A stretch of DNA of 64,000 nt from Burkholderiaceae bacterium (GTDB lineage: Bacteria; Pseudomonadota; Gammaproteobacteria; Burkholderiales; Burkholderiaceae_C), in contig SCRU01000045.1 in the NCBI GenBank assembly GCA_004323695.1, forward strand, positions 1 through 64,000. Reading direction: 5' to 3'. This document shows positions 17,452-26,475 of the stretch, one piece after another. Position 1 is the stretch's first letter, and every line of letters starts with the position of its first letter. The position numbers were made by a program, and so were the translations under genes. A model generated the notes under the pieces. That model had not been told where the DNA came from. It did no database searches and was given only the letters and a program-made list of their open reading frames with translations.

Positions 17452-20121
17452 ATGCAAGAAAAATACAACCATATCGACGTAGAGCGTTCGGCACAGGCCG
17501 ACTGGACGGCAGCCGATGCGTACCGCGTGAGCGAGCACGCGCGCGACGCGCGCGGCCAGTCCCGGCCCAAGTTCTACGCCTGCTCCATGTTGCCCTACCC
17601 CAGCGGCAAGCTGCACATGGGCCATGTGCGCAACTACACGATCAACGACATGCTCACGCGCTACCTGCGCATGAAGGGCTACAACGTGCTCATGCCGATG
17701 GGCTGGGATGCGTTCGGCCTGCCAGCCGAGAACGCCGCCATGAAGAACGGCGTGCCGCCCGCGAAATGGACCTACGACAACATCGCGTACATGAAGCGCC
17801 AGATGCAGGCGATGGGCCTGGCGATCGACTGGAGCCGCGAAGTCGCCACCTGCGATCCCGATTACTACAAATGGAACCAGTGGCTGTTCCTGAAGATGCT
17901 GGAAAAGGGCATTGCCTACCGCAAGACCCAGCTCGTGAACTGGGACCCGGTGGATCAGACCGTGCTGGCGAACGAGCAGGTGATCGACGGCCGTGGCTGG
18001 CGCACCGGCGCGCTGGTCGAAAAGCGCGAGATCCCGGGCTACTACCTGAAGATCACCGACTACGCCGAGGAACTGCTCGACAGCGTGAGCCACAAGTTGC
18101 CGGGCTGGCCCGAGCGCGTCCGGCTGATGCAGGAAAACTGGATCGGCAGGAGCGAGGGCGTACGCTTCGCCTTCACGCACGACATCCGCGGCGAGGACGG
18201 CGCGCTGATCCAGGACGGGCGCCTTCATGTGTTTACCACCCGCGCCGACACCATCATGGGCGTGACCTTCTGCGCGGTGGCGCCCGAGCACCCGCTGGCC
18301 ACGCACGCCGCGCGATCGAACCCCAAGCTCGCGTCCTTCATCGAAGCCTGCAAGAAGGGCGGCACAACCGAGGCGGAACTGGCGGCGCGCGAGAAAGAAG
18401 GCATGTTCACGGGCCTGTATGTGAGGCACCCGCTGGAAGGCGACCCGATTGCACTGTGGGTCGGCAATTACGTGTTGATGAGCTACGGAGACGGCGCCGT
18501 GATGGGCGTGCCCGCGCACGATGAGCGCGACTTTGCCTTCGCGCTCAAGTATGGCCTGGCGATCAGGCAGGTGGTGCTGGTGGACGGTGAAACCTTCAAC
18601 TACCACCGCTGGCAGGACTGGTACGCCGACAAGCAGCGCGGCGTGACCATCAACTCCGACAGCTTCAGCGGCCTGCCCTGCAACGAGGCGGTGCAGGCCG
18701 TGGCCCATGCGCTGCAGGTGCGGGGACTGGGCGAGAAAAAGACCACCTGGCGGCTGCGCGACTGGGGCGTGAGCCGCCAGCGCTACTGGGGCACGCCGAT
18801 TCCCATCATCCACTGCCCCGCGCACGGTGCCGTGCCGGTGCCGGAAAAGGATCTGCCCGTGCTGCTGCCGCAAGACTGCGTGCCGGACGGCTCGGGCAAT
18901 CCGCTGCTCAAGCACGAAGGGTTCCATGCGGGCGTGACCTGCCCGATCTGCGGTGCGGCGGCGCGGCGCGAGACTGACACGATGGACACCTTCGTGGATT
19001 CGTCGTGGTATTTCATGCGCTATTGCGACCCGCACAGCGCGGACAAAATGGTGGCCCAGGGCGCCGATTACTGGATGCCGATGGATCAGTACATCGGCGG
19101 CATCGAGCACGCCATCCTGCATCTGCTGTATGCGCGGTTCTGGACCCGGGTCATGCGCGACTTGGGGCTCGTGAAGATTGACGAGCCCTTTACCCGGCTG
19201 CTGACCCAGGGCATGGTGCTGAACCACATCTACTCGCGCCGCGGCGACGCGGGGGGCAAGGATTATTTCTGGCCGCAGGACGTGCAGCCCGTGATCGATC
19301 CGGATGGCAAGCAGGTGGGCGCCCGGCTCAAGAATGCCGTGGGCGACCTAGCTGCCGGCACGCTGATCGACTACGAGGGCGTGGGCACCATGTCCAAGTC
19401 CCGCAACAACGGCGTCGACCCGCAGGACCTGATCGAGAAGTACGGCGCCGATACCGCGCGCCTGTACACCATGTTCACCGCGCCGCCCGAGGCCACGCTG
19501 GAGTGGAACGATCTGGCGGTGGAAGGCTCGTACCGGTTTCTCAAGCGGGTCTGGGGTTTTGCTTTTAAAAACGTAGCAATCTATCAAGATTCAGTAACGG
19601 CTCAGGCCGAATTTGACTCGCAATCCAGGGGGCTGCGGCTGGAAATCCACGGCCTGCTGCGGCAGGTGGACTACGACTACCAGCGCATGCAATACAACAC
19701 CGTGGTCTCGGGCGCGATGAAGATGCTCAACGCCCTGGAGAGCTTCAAGAACGACGGCTCGGCGGGCCGCCAGGCCGCGCTGGCCGAGGCCTTAAGCATC
19801 CTGCTGCGCTGCCTGTACCCGGTCGCGCCGCACGTCACCCATGCGCTGTGGCGCCAGCTCGGTCTCGCGGCGCGCCACGGCGAGTTGCTCGATGCGCCCT
19901 GGCCCGAGGTCGATCCCCGCGCGCTCGAGCAGGACGAGATCGAACTGGTGCTGCAGGTCAATGGCAAGCTGCGCGGCGCCGTGCGGGTGCCCGCCAACGC
20001 CAGCCGTGAAGCCATCGAGCGCATCGCGGTGCATAGCGAGGCGTTTCTCAAGGTGGCCGAAGGCGCGAAACCGAAGAAGGTGGTGGTGGTGCCGGGGCGC
20101 CTCGTGAACGTGGTGATCTGA
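17452..20121 (+). CDS. leuS: Leucyl-tRNA synthetase
   Basis: An 889-residue class I synthetase. The HIGH-type motif is [13 protein letters not shown], the KMSKS-type motif is [10 protein letters not shown], and an editing (CP1) domain lies between. The start at 17452 ([11 protein letters not shown]) matches the family; a possible ATG at 17410 would add 14 residues. A dispersed AT-rich element (19561-19619) is translated in frame as part of the stretch [17 protein letters not shown], at the junction between the catalytic and anticodon-binding regions. The stop overlaps the lptE start (TGATG). Confidence 0.97.
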   Translation: MQEKYNHIDVERSAQADWTAADAYRVSEHARDARGQSRPKFYACSMLPYPSGKLHMGHVRNYTINDMLTRYLRMKGYNVLMPMGWDAFGLPAENAAMKNGVPPAKWTYDNIAYMKRQMQAMGLAIDWSREVATCDPDYYKWNQWLFLKMLEKGIAYRKTQLVNWDPVDQTVLANEQVIDGRGWRTGALVEKREIPGYYLKITDYAEELLDSVSHKLPGWPERVRLMQENWIGRSEGVRFAFTHDIRGEDGALIQDGRLHVFTTRADTIMGVTFCAVAPEHPLATHAARSNPKLASFIEACKKGGTTEAELAAREKEGMFTGLYVRHPLEGDPIALWVGNYVLMSYGDGAVMGVPAHDERDFAFALKYGLAIRQVVLVDGETFNYHRWQDWYADKQRGVTINSDSFSGLPCNEAVQAVAHALQVRGLGEKKTTWRLRDWGVSRQRYWGTPIPIIHCPAHGAVPVPEKDLPVLLPQDCVPDGSGNPLLKHEGFHAGVTCPICGAAARRETDTMDTFVDSSWYFMRYCDPHSADKMVAQGADYWMPMDQYIGGIEHAILHLLYARFWTRVMRDLGLVKIDEPFTRLLTQGMVLNHIYSRRGDAGGKDYFWPQDVQPVIDPDGKQVGARLKNAVGDLAAGTLIDYEGVGTMSKSRNNGVDPQDLIEKYGADTARLYTMFTAPPEATLEWNDLAVEGSYRFLKRVWGFAFKNVAIYQDSVTAQAEFDSQSRGLRLEIHGLLRQVDYDYQRMQYNTVVSGAMKMLNALESFKNDGSAGRQAALAEALSILLRCLYPVAPHVTHALWRQLGLAARHGELLDAPWPEVDPRALEQDEIELVLQVNGKLRGAVRVPANASREAIERIAVHSEAFLKVAEGAKPKKVVVVPGRLVNVVI
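19561..19619 (+). repeat. AT-rich dispersed element, copy 4 (in leuS)
   Basis: GTAGC (19573-19577), 18 bases, AACGGCT (19596-19602), followed by CAGGCCGAATTTGAC. Sense orientation, read as V-A-x6-T-A-Q-A-E. Confidence 0.75.
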
Positions 20122-20636
20122 TGGGGCGGGCCCCGATTCTTGCCCCGACCCGTCGTCTGCTGCTGGCCGGCGTGCTCGCCGGTGCCCTGGCGGGCTGCGG
20201 CTTCAAGCTGCGCCAGGCGCCCAACTTCGCGTTCACCTCGCTGTACTGCGCGGATGCGACGCCGCTGGGCGTCGAGCTGCGGCGCGAACTGCAGGCCAGC
20301 GACAAGCTCAAGGTCCTCTCCGATCCGGCACAGCTCGCCAGCGCCCAGGTGATCCTGGAGATTCTGGGCGACCAGCGCGAGCGCGCCGTGACGGCGCTGA
20401 ACTCGGCCGGCCAGGTGCGCGAGCTGGAGCTGCGCCTGCGCGTGCAGTTCCGTCTGCGCGGCAAGAATGGCAAGCAGCTGATTCCCGAGACCGAGCTGCT
20501 GCAGCGGCGCAACGTGAGCTACAACTCCTCCGTGCTGCTGGCCAAGGAGTCCGAGGAAGAGCTGCTGTACCGCGACATGCAGAACGACATCGTGCAGCAG
20601 ATCATGAGCCGCCTCGCGGCGGTGAAGGGTTTATGA
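20121..20636 (+). CDS. lptE: LPS-assembly lipoprotein LptE
   Basis: A 171-residue outer-membrane lipoprotein that plugs the LptD barrel during LPS export. The lipobox ends LAGC in GALAGCGFKLR, which is characteristic of LptE (C-G-F-x-L-R). It is coupled to leuS by a one-base overlap. In most proteobacteria holA follows immediately; here 3 kb carrying an Lrp-type regulator and an arginine-catabolic fusion gene intervene. Confidence 0.95.
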   Translation: MGRAPILAPTRRLLLAGVLAGALAGCGFKLRQAPNFAFTSLYCADATPLGVELRRELQASDKLKVLSDPAQLASAQVILEILGDQRERAVTALNSAGQVRELELRLRVQFRLRGKNGKQLIPETELLQRRNVSYNSSVLLAKESEEELLYRDMQNDIVQQIMSRLAAVKGL

Positions 20637-20644
20637 GGCTTTGC

Positions 20645-20738
20645 GGGACAGACCGCAGCGCCGAAGGCGCGGAGCTCTGTCCCCAACTGACTAGAAGCGG
20701 GACAGGCCGCAGCGCCAACGGCGCGCAGCGCTATCCCG
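20645..20738. repeat. Tandem pair of hairpin-forming repeats
   Basis: Two related units, 20645-20683 and 20699-20738. Each starts GGGACAG-CCGCAGCGCC and folds back on itself through complementary ends and an inner GCGCC/GGCGC stem. There is no T-run. They lie between lptE and the Lrp-type regulator, at the left junction of the inserted gene group. Confidence 0.7.
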
Positions 20739-20747
20739 CCTGACCCG

Positions 20748-21212
20748 ATGGCGCTCGACTCCACCGATCGAAAATTGCTGGCCGCGCTGCAGCGCGACGG
20801 CCGCGCCAGCATGCAGGCGCTGTCGCAACTGGTGAACCTGTCGGCCCGCGCCACCCTGAACCGCGTGCGCAGGCTGGAAGCCGACGGCCATATCGAAGGC
20901 TATCGCGCGGTGCTGGCGCGCGCCAGCGTGGGCGAGCAGATCGGCGTGTTCGCGGAAATCGCGCTGAAGGACCAGCGCCGGGCCATCGTGACCTGCTTCG
21001 AGCAGCGCATGAGGGCCACGCCCGAGGTGCTGGCCTGCTACGTGATCAGCGGGCGCTACGACTACCTGGTGCGTATCGCGTGCCGCGACCTGGCGCAGTA
21101 CCACGCGCTGATCAACGGCTGGTTCGACGACGTGACGCTGGGCATCGAGAAGATCGTCACCAACACCGAGCTGCAGACCATCAAGGAATTCACCGGTTTC
21201 CCGCTGCGTTAG
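20748..21212 (+). CDS. Lrp/AsnC-family transcriptional regulator
   Basis: A 154-residue feast/famine regulator. The N-terminal helix-turn-helix (LDSTDRKLLAALQRDGRAS, then LSARATLNRVRRLEADG) is followed by an amino-acid-sensing RAM domain with CYVISGRYDYLVRIAC. Placed directly before the arginine/ornithine fusion gene on the same strand, it is likely the local regulator of that gene, with arginine or ornithine as effector. This is inference from context. Confidence 0.93.
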   Translation: MALDSTDRKLLAALQRDGRASMQALSQLVNLSARATLNRVRRLEADGHIEGYRAVLARASVGEQIGVFAEIALKDQRRAIVTCFEQRMRATPEVLACYVISGRYDYLVRIACRDLAQYHALINGWFDDVTLGIEKIVTNTELQTIKEFTGFPLR

Positions 21213-21313
21213 CGGGCTTACGCCGGTCGTCGCAGCGGCCTCACCATCTATTCCGGATCGGAAGTTTCAGCGCCGATGGGCGACAGCCATGGCGTTGTCA
21301 GTGCCTGAAGTTC

Positions 21314-21328
21314 ACCACTGCCGAAGTG
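21314..21328. promoter_or_regulatory. Inverted repeat upstream of the aminotransferase-hydrolase gene
   Basis: CCACT-GCCGA-AGTGG stands just before a TACACT -10-like hexamer (21339-21344). It is a plausible site for the adjacent Lrp-type regulator; this is read by eye only. Confidence 0.3.
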
Positions 21329-21366
21329 GCAGGCGGCCTACACTGATCTTCATCAAGGAGATCATC

Positions 21367-23679
21367 ATGGCTATCGAAAAAAGAGCAAATTCGCAAGACT
21401 TCATGGTGGCGGAGGCGCTGGTTTGTGCCAACACCTACCATCCGGTGCCGGTCGTGGTGGCGCGCGCGCGCGATTGCCTGATATGGGACGTGGAGGGCCG
21501 CGAATACCTCGACATGATGAGCGCGTATTCCGCCGTCAGCCACGGCCATCTGCATCCACGGCTGGTTGCCGCGGCGGCGCGCCAGCTCACGCAGGTGGCC
21601 GTCACCTCGCGGGCCTTCTATGGCAACGTGCTGGGGCCGTTCCTGGAAAAGCTGTGCACGGTGGCCGGCTTCGAGCAGGCCCTGCCGATGAATTCCGGGG
21701 CGGAGGCGGTGGAGACCGCGATCAAGGCGGCACGCCGCTGGGGCCATCGTGTCAAGGGGATAGCCGATGGCAGGGCCGAAATCCTGGTCGCGCGCAACAA
21801 CTTCCACGGCCGCACCACGACCGTGATCAGTGCGTCCAGCGAGCCGGATTACAAGGCAGGCTTCGGGCCGCTCACGCCCGGCTTCAAATTCTTCGATTTC
21901 GGCGACATGGCCAGCGTGCGCGCGGCGGCATCGAAGCACACCTGCGCCGTGCTGGTCGAGCCGATCCAGGGCGAGGCCGGCATCGTGCTGCCGCCGCCCG
22001 GTTTCTTCAGAGCGCTGCGCGACTGGTGCACCGAGCGGAACATCCTGCTCGTGCTCGACGAGGTGCAGTCGGGCCTGGGGCGCACCGGGCGCTGGTTTGC
22101 GTTTGAGCACGAGGGCATCCGTCCCGACGCGCTGATCCTGGGCAAGGCGCTGGGGGGCGGTCTGCTGCCGGTCAGCGCCGTGCTGGCCGACCACACGGTG
22201 ATGGATGTCTTCACGCCCGGCAGCCACGGCTCCACCTTCGGCGGCAACGCATTGGCCGCCGCGGTGGGACTCGAGGCCCTGCAGGTCATCGAGGACGAGA
22301 ACCTGGTCGCGCGCAGCGCGGCGCTGGGGCGGCATTTGCTCGAGCGGCTGCGCGCGGTGCAGGCTGCTGCCGGGCCGATGATTGCGCAAGTGCGCGGCCG
22401 CGGCTTGTGGGTCGGGGTCGAGATGAACCCGGCGCTGGCCAGCGCGCGCGAAGTGGTCGAGCGCATGGCGGCGCGCGGCGTGCTGTCCAAGGAGACGCAC
22501 GAAACGGTGATCCGCTTCGCCCCACCGCTCACCATCACGCGCGCGCAGATCGACGGGGCCGTCGATGTGTTCGCGCAGATTGTCCTTGAAATGCGCCAAA
22601 AGCTCGCTATACATGCGGTAGCCAATGCGCCATCGCCACGTCCCCTGCAGGAGGCCAACGCCATGACCGATTTGCCGCCCGTGTTCGCACCTGAACCCGC
22701 CGCGGCGCCGGCGCCGCATTTGCTGATGAGCCCGCCCGACTTCTTCGAGGTGAGCTACGCGATCAATCCCTGGATGGATCCCGGCCGCTGGTCGCTTGAT
22801 GCGCAGCGGCTGTCGCATGACGCGCACACCGGTTGGGTCGCGCTGAAAAGCCGCTACGAGGCGCTGGGCGCCAAGGTGGTGGTCAAGCCGGCCGCGCAGG
22901 GGCTGCCGGATCTGGTGTTCACGGCGAACTGTGCCGTGGTGCTGGACGGCAAGGTGGTGCTGGCGCGCTATCTCAACGACGAGCGCCGCGGCGAAGAGGC
23001 GCACGGCCTGCGCCTGTTCGAGCAGTTGCTCGCGCGCGGCGAGGTCGATTCGCTGCACCGCACGCCCGAAGGCGTCTTTTTCGAGGGCGCGGGCGACGCC
23101 ATCTTCGACGCCGGTCGCGGCGTCATGTGGATGGGCCACGGCCAACGCTCCAGCGTGCAGGCGCGCCACACCATCGAGCAGGTGTTCGGCATTCCGGCGC
23201 TGGCGCTGGAGCTGGTGGACCCGCGCTTTTACCACCTCGACACCTGTTTTTGCCTGCTCTCGGGCGGCGAGGTGCTGTACTTCCCCGAAGCCTTCAGCGC
23301 GGCCGGGCGCGACCAGATCCGGGCCGTCGCGGGCGACCAACTGATCGAGGCCGGCGCCGACGATGCGCTGCACCTGGGTGTGAATTCGGTCTGCATCGGC
23401 CGCGATGTAGTGATGTGCCATTGCAGCGCGTCGTTGCGCGAACTGCTCGTGGCGCGCGGCTACCGCGTCCATGTGATCCCGCTGGGTTCGTTCAACCGCT
23501 CGGGCGGGGCGGCCTATTGCCTGACCTTGAAGCTCAACAATCTGTACCAAGGGCGCAGCGCGCAACGCAGCGACGGGCCGCCCCGAGCAAGTTCGGCCCC
23601 CTCGGGGGGCAGCAAAGGACGCGAAGCGGCCAGCGTGGGGGCGAACGAGCTGCTGCAGCGCTGGCCCAAGGCCGCGTAA
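21367..23679 (+). CDS. rocD: Ornithine aminotransferase fused to arginine-dihydrolase-like domain
   Basis: A single 770-residue ORF. Residues 1-412 are a class III PLP aminotransferase of ornithine-aminotransferase type: PLP-contacting D231 (LDEVQSG), PLP lysine K260 (LILGKALGGG). Residues 451-727 match the DDAH/arginine-dihydrolase fold: N467 (INPWM), N521 (FTANCA), FEGAGDA at 572, H623 (FYHLDTC) and catalytic cysteine C718 (GGAAYCLTL). This set resembles the N-terminal half of cyanobacterial ArgZ/AgrE, which turns arginine into ornithine, CO2 and ammonia. The product would feed the aminotransferase to give glutamate semialdehyde. AAGGAG precedes the ATG. An internal AGGAGG before ATG 22663 could also make the hydrolase alone. 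A repeat lies at the junction and another forms the last 40 residues. CtlX-type citrulline hydrolase is the main alternative. Confidence 0.85.
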   Translation: MAIEKRANSQDFMVAEALVCANTYHPVPVVVARARDCLIWDVEGREYLDMMSAYSAVSHGHLHPRLVAAAARQLTQVAVTSRAFYGNVLGPFLEKLCTVAGFEQALPMNSGAEAVETAIKAARRWGHRVKGIADGRAEILVARNNFHGRTTTVISASSEPDYKAGFGPLTPGFKFFDFGDMASVRAAASKHTCAVLVEPIQGEAGIVLPPPGFFRALRDWCTERNILLVLDEVQSGLGRTGRWFAFEHEGIRPDALILGKALGGGLLPVSAVLADHTVMDVFTPGSHGSTFGGNALAAAVGLEALQVIEDENLVARSAALGRHLLERLRAVQAAAGPMIAQVRGRGLWVGVEMNPALASAREVVERMAARGVLSKETHETVIRFAPPLTITRAQIDGAVDVFAQIVLEMRQKLAIHAVANAPSPRPLQEANAMTDLPPVFAPEPAAAPAPHLLMSPPDFFEVSYAINPWMDPGRWSLDAQRLSHDAHTGWVALKSRYEALGAKVVVKPAAQGLPDLVFTANCAVVLDGKVVLARYLNDERRGEEAHGLRLFEQLLARGEVDSLHRTPEGVFFEGAGDAIFDAGRGVMWMGHGQRSSVQARHTIEQVFGIPALALELVDPRFYHLDTCFCLLSGGEVLYFPEAFSAAGRDQIRAVAGDQLIEAGADDALHLGVNSVCIGRDVVMCHCSASLRELLVARGYRVHVIPLGSFNRSGGAAYCLTLKLNNLYQGRSAQRSDGPPRASSAPSGGSKGREAASVGANELLQRWPKAA
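22564..22622 (-). repeat. AT-rich dispersed element, copy 5 (at fusion junction)
   Basis: Minus strand: ATAGC, 18 bases, AAGGACA (plus-strand 22606-22610 and 22581-22587), with a GTAGC outer arm. It encodes the end of the aminotransferase domain and the start of the linker, read as L-x6-A-I like other antisense copies. Confidence 0.6.
23573..23641. repeat. GC-rich repeat, copy 2 (translated tail of fusion)
   Basis: It shares the GACGGGCCGCCCCGAGCAAGT core, the GCCCCC/GGGGGGC hairpin and the AGCGTGGGGG end with 14241-14312. Here it is in frame and encodes residues of roughly 735-758 of the fusion protein. Confidence 0.7.
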
Positions 23680-23690
23680 ACTCCGGGTTC

Positions 23691-24788
23691 ATGCAGCTTG
23701 CCCCGGCCCAACTGTCGCAACACCTGCAGCGTGGCCTCAAACCCCTGTACACGCTGCACGGCGACGAGCCGCTGCTGATCCAGGAGGCGGGCGACACGAT
23801 CCGCGCCGCCGCGCGGGCACAGGGCTATACCGAGCGCACGGTGCACACGGTGGCCGGCGCCAATTTCGACTGGAGCGAGGTACTGGCCGCGGGCGGCTCG
23901 CTCAGTCTGTTCGCGGATCGGCAGATCGTCGAAGTTCGCATCCCTTCGGGCAAGCCAGGCAAGGAGGGCAGTGCGGCGCTGCAGCAACTCGCCAGCCACG
24001 CGCAAGGCGCCGAATCTGTCCTCACGCTGGTGCTGCTGCCCCGTCTCGACAAGGCGACCCGCTCCGGCGCCTGGTTCGCGGCGCTGGAGAGCTTTGGCGT
24101 CACGCTGCAGGTGGATGCGGTGGAGCGCGCTGCGCTGCCGGCCTGGATCGCGCAGCGCCTGCAGGCCCAGGGCCAGCGCGTGGCGACGGGCGAGGCTGGC
24201 CAGCGCGCGCTGCAGTTCTTTGCGGATCGGGTCGAGGGCAATCTGCTGGCCGCGCACCAGGAAATCCAGAAACTGGCGCTGCTGTACCCGCAGGGCGAGC
24301 TGACGTTCGAGCAGATCGAGCGCGCCGTGCTGAATGTCGCACGTTACGACGTGTTCAAGCTGTCCGAGGCGGTGCTCGGCGGCCAGACCGGGCGCGTGCT
24401 GCGCATGCTGGACGGCCTCCAGGCCGAGGGCGAGGCCGAGGTGCTGGTGCACTACACGCTGGCCGAGGACATTCGCGCGCTGTGCCGGGTGAAAGACGCG
24501 CTGCAGGCCGGCCGGCCCTTGCCCATGGCGCTGCGCGAGCAGCGCATCTGGGGCCTGCGCGAGCGCTTGTTCGAGCGCGCGCTGCCGCGCCTGCCCGGCA
24601 CAACGCTATCCAACCTGCTGTACGCGGCGCACCAGGTCGACGGCATCGTCAAGGGGCTGAAGCTCCCCGACTGGCCGCTTGATAACTGGCAGGCGCTGCA
24701 GCGGCTGGCGCTGGCCCTGTGCAGTGCATGCGCCGCGGTGCCCGCGAAAACGCCGGGCGCGCCGGCGCGTGCCAGAATGTTGGCATGA
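23691..24788 (+). CDS. holA: DNA polymerase III subunit delta
   Basis: A 365-residue clamp-loader subunit that opens the beta clamp. The start [13 protein letters not shown], followed by [15 protein letters not shown], is typical of HolA, as is the C-terminal part ending in the [11 protein letters not shown] region. It begins 11 bases after the fusion gene, so it may now depend on readthrough from that transcript. Its stop overlaps the proA start (ATGA). Confidence 0.93.
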   Translation: MQLAPAQLSQHLQRGLKPLYTLHGDEPLLIQEAGDTIRAAARAQGYTERTVHTVAGANFDWSEVLAAGGSLSLFADRQIVEVRIPSGKPGKEGSAALQQLASHAQGAESVLTLVLLPRLDKATRSGAWFAALESFGVTLQVDAVERAALPAWIAQRLQAQGQRVATGEAGQRALQFFADRVEGNLLAAHQEIQKLALLYPQGELTFEQIERAVLNVARYDVFKLSEAVLGGQTGRVLRMLDGLQAEGEAEVLVHYTLAEDIRALCRVKDALQAGRPLPMALREQRIWGLRERLFERALPRLPGTTLSNLLYAAHQVDGIVKGLKLPDWPLDNWQALQRLALALCSACAAVPAKTPGAPARARMLA

Positions 24789-26182
24789 ACCTGCCGAGCG
24801 AACTCTCCACGCGCGCCGTAACCCCCCGGAAAGAGCTCCCGTCCGCGGCGCTGGCGCAGCGCCCCGCCCGGAACATCGCCGACGACGCGCAAACCCTGGG
24901 TACTCAGGCAAAAGCCGCCTCAATCCTGATGGCGCGCGCAGATTCCGCTATTAAAAATGCTGCATTGCGCGGGCTGGCCGGCCTGTTGCGCGAGAACGCG
25001 GCGGCGCTGCAGCAGGAGAACGCGAAAGACATCGCGCGCGCCGTGGCGGCTGGCTTGGCCGCGCCGCTGGTGGACCGGCTCCAGCTGGGGTCCAAGGTGA
25101 TCGAGACCTGCGCGCTGGGCTGCGAGCAGCTGGCCGCGATGCCCGACATCATCGGCGAGGTCACCGCGCTGCGACAGCAACCCAGCGGCATCCGGGTCGG
25201 CCAGATGCGGGTGCCGATCGGCGTGTTCGGCATGATCTACGAGAGCCGCCCCAACGTGACGATCGAGGCGGCGAGCCTGTCCATCAAGAGCGGCAATGCC
25301 TGCATCCTGCGCGGCGGCTCCGAGGCGATCGGATCGAACCGCGCGCTCGCCGCGCTGGTGCGCCAGGCGCTGGAGGCGGCGGGATTGCCGCCGGGCGCGG
25401 TGCAGCTGGTGCAGACCACGGATCGCGAGATGGTGGGCCAGCTCATCACGATGCCGCAGTATGTGGACCTCATCATCCCGCGCGGCGGCAAGGGCCTGAT
25501 CGAGCGCATCAGCCGCGAGGCCAGGGTGCCGGTGATCAAGCACCTGGACGGCAACTGCCACGTGTATGTGGACGACCCCTGCGACCTCGCGATGGCGGTG
25601 ACGATCGCCGACAACGCCAAGACGCAGAAGTACAGCCCCTGCAACGCGGCCGAGGGGCTGCTGGTAGCCCGCGGCGTCGCGCACGAATTCCTGCCGCGCA
25701 TCGCCGCGATCTTCGCGGCCAAGGGGGTGGAGATGCGCTGCGACCCGGTGGCTGCGCAAATTCTGAGGTCAAATCCGGCTGCAGCCCTTACCTCATCAGA
25801 ACAAGGTGCTATTAAATCAGGATTTTCGGTGGTCGATGCGGTGGAATCCGACTGGTCCGAGGAATACCTCGCGGCCGTCATCAGCATCAAGGTGGTGGCG
25901 GGCCTCGACGAGGCGATCGCGCACATCAACCACTATTCGAGCCACCACACCGATGCGATCGTCACGCGCGATCACGTGCACGCGCAGCGCTTCCTGCGCG
26001 AAGTCGATTCGGCCAGCGTGATGGTGAATGCCAGCACGCGCTTTGCCGACGGCTTCGAGTTCGGCCTGGGGGCGGAGATCGGCATCAGCACCGACAAGTT
26101 CCACGCGCGCGGACCGGTCGGGATCGAGGGGCTGACCTCGCTGAAATACATCGTGCTGGGCCAGGGTGAGGTGCGCACCTGA
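24785..26182 (+). CDS. proA: Gamma-glutamyl phosphate reductase
   Basis: A 465-residue enzyme of proline synthesis making glutamate-5-semialdehyde, the same compound the neighbouring ornithine aminotransferase would produce. Catalytic cysteine is C286 in [25 protein letters not shown] and the C-terminal [12 protein letters not shown] are standard. It is longer than usual (about 420) through an N-terminal extension of about 35 residues and two in-frame AT-rich elements, one near residues 41-60 and one near 328-347 ([17 protein letters not shown]). Coupled to holA by ATGA. Confidence 0.95.
   Translation: MNLPSELSTRAVTPRKELPSAALAQRPARNIADDAQTLGTQAKAASILMARADSAIKNAALRGLAGLLRENAAALQQENAKDIARAVAAGLAAPLVDRLQLGSKVIETCALGCEQLAAMPDIIGEVTALRQQPSGIRVGQMRVPIGVFGMIYESRPNVTIEAASLSIKSGNACILRGGSEAIGSNRALAALVRQALEAAGLPPGAVQLVQTTDREMVGQLITMPQYVDLIIPRGGKGLIERISREARVPVIKHLDGNCHVYVDDPCDLAMAVTIADNAKTQKYSPCNAAEGLLVARGVAHEFLPRIAAIFAAKGVEMRCDPVAAQILRSNPAAALTSSEQGAIKSGFSVVDAVESDWSEEYLAAVISIKVVAGLDEAIAHINHYSSHHTDAIVTRDHVHAQRFLREVDSASVMVNASTRFADGFEFGLGAEIGISTDKFHARGPVGIEGLTSLKYIVLGQGEVRT
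24905..24963 (-). repeat. AT-rich dispersed element, copy 6 (in proA)
   Basis: Minus strand: ATAGC, 18 bases, CAGGATT (plus-strand 24947-24951 and 24922-24928), then GAGGCGGCTTTTGCC. In frame, read as L-x6-A-I-K. It is the more decayed of the two copies in proA. Confidence 0.55.
25766..25824 (-). repeat. AT-rich dispersed element, copy 7 (in proA)
   Basis: Minus strand: ATAGC, 18 bases, AAGGGCT (plus-strand 25808-25812 and 25783-25789), then GCAGCCGGATTTGAC. In frame, read as L-x6-A-I-K. Confidence 0.8.
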
Positions 26183-26262
26183 CGCTTGCGGGACCCGGGT
26201 GCGCGCATCCGCGCGCCGGCTGCTCTCATGGTGCAAATCGTCAAATCTCCACAGGAGACACC

Positions 26263-26352
26263 ATGAGCACTGCCACGACCATGATCGCCGCCGCCGTGCT
26301 CTCGACGATTCCGCTGTTGTGGCTCAAGGAGACGGCTGGCCGACCGATCTGA
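26263..26352 (+). CDS. Possible 29-residue membrane peptide
   Basis: ATG with an AGGAG site seven bases upstream opens a frame of 29 codons ending TGA: a hydrophobic stretch (MIAAAVLSTIPLLWL) with a short charged tail KETAGRP. It is the only plausible gene in the 293-base gap between proA and gshA. No family is recognised. It could be a small membrane protein, a leader, or the remnant of a longer gene. Confidence 0.35.
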   Translation: MSTATTMIAAAVLSTIPLLWLKETAGRPI

Positions 26353-26429
26353 GCGCGGCGACAGGGCAGCGGGAAGGACATGCCTGCCCGCTTTTCCCTC
26401 TTGCATCCTGCCGCGGCGCCCTCAGGTTC

Positions 26430-26435
26430 TAAAAT
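26430..26435 (+). promoter_or_regulatory. Candidate -10 box before gshA
   Basis: TAAAAT 41 bases before the gshA ATG, in an otherwise GC-rich gap. No clear -35 hexamer at normal spacing. Confidence 0.3.
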
Positions 26436-26475
26436 TCGGTGCGGCATTTTCCGGACCGTTACCACAAAGGGCCAC

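Noticed and set aside
21298-23565. 755-codon open frame antisense to the aminotransferase-hydrolase gene
   Set aside because: High-GC codon bias leaves the opposite strand open. The translation is rich in His, Arg, Gln and Ala with no domain, and it exactly shadows a gene with clear motifs.
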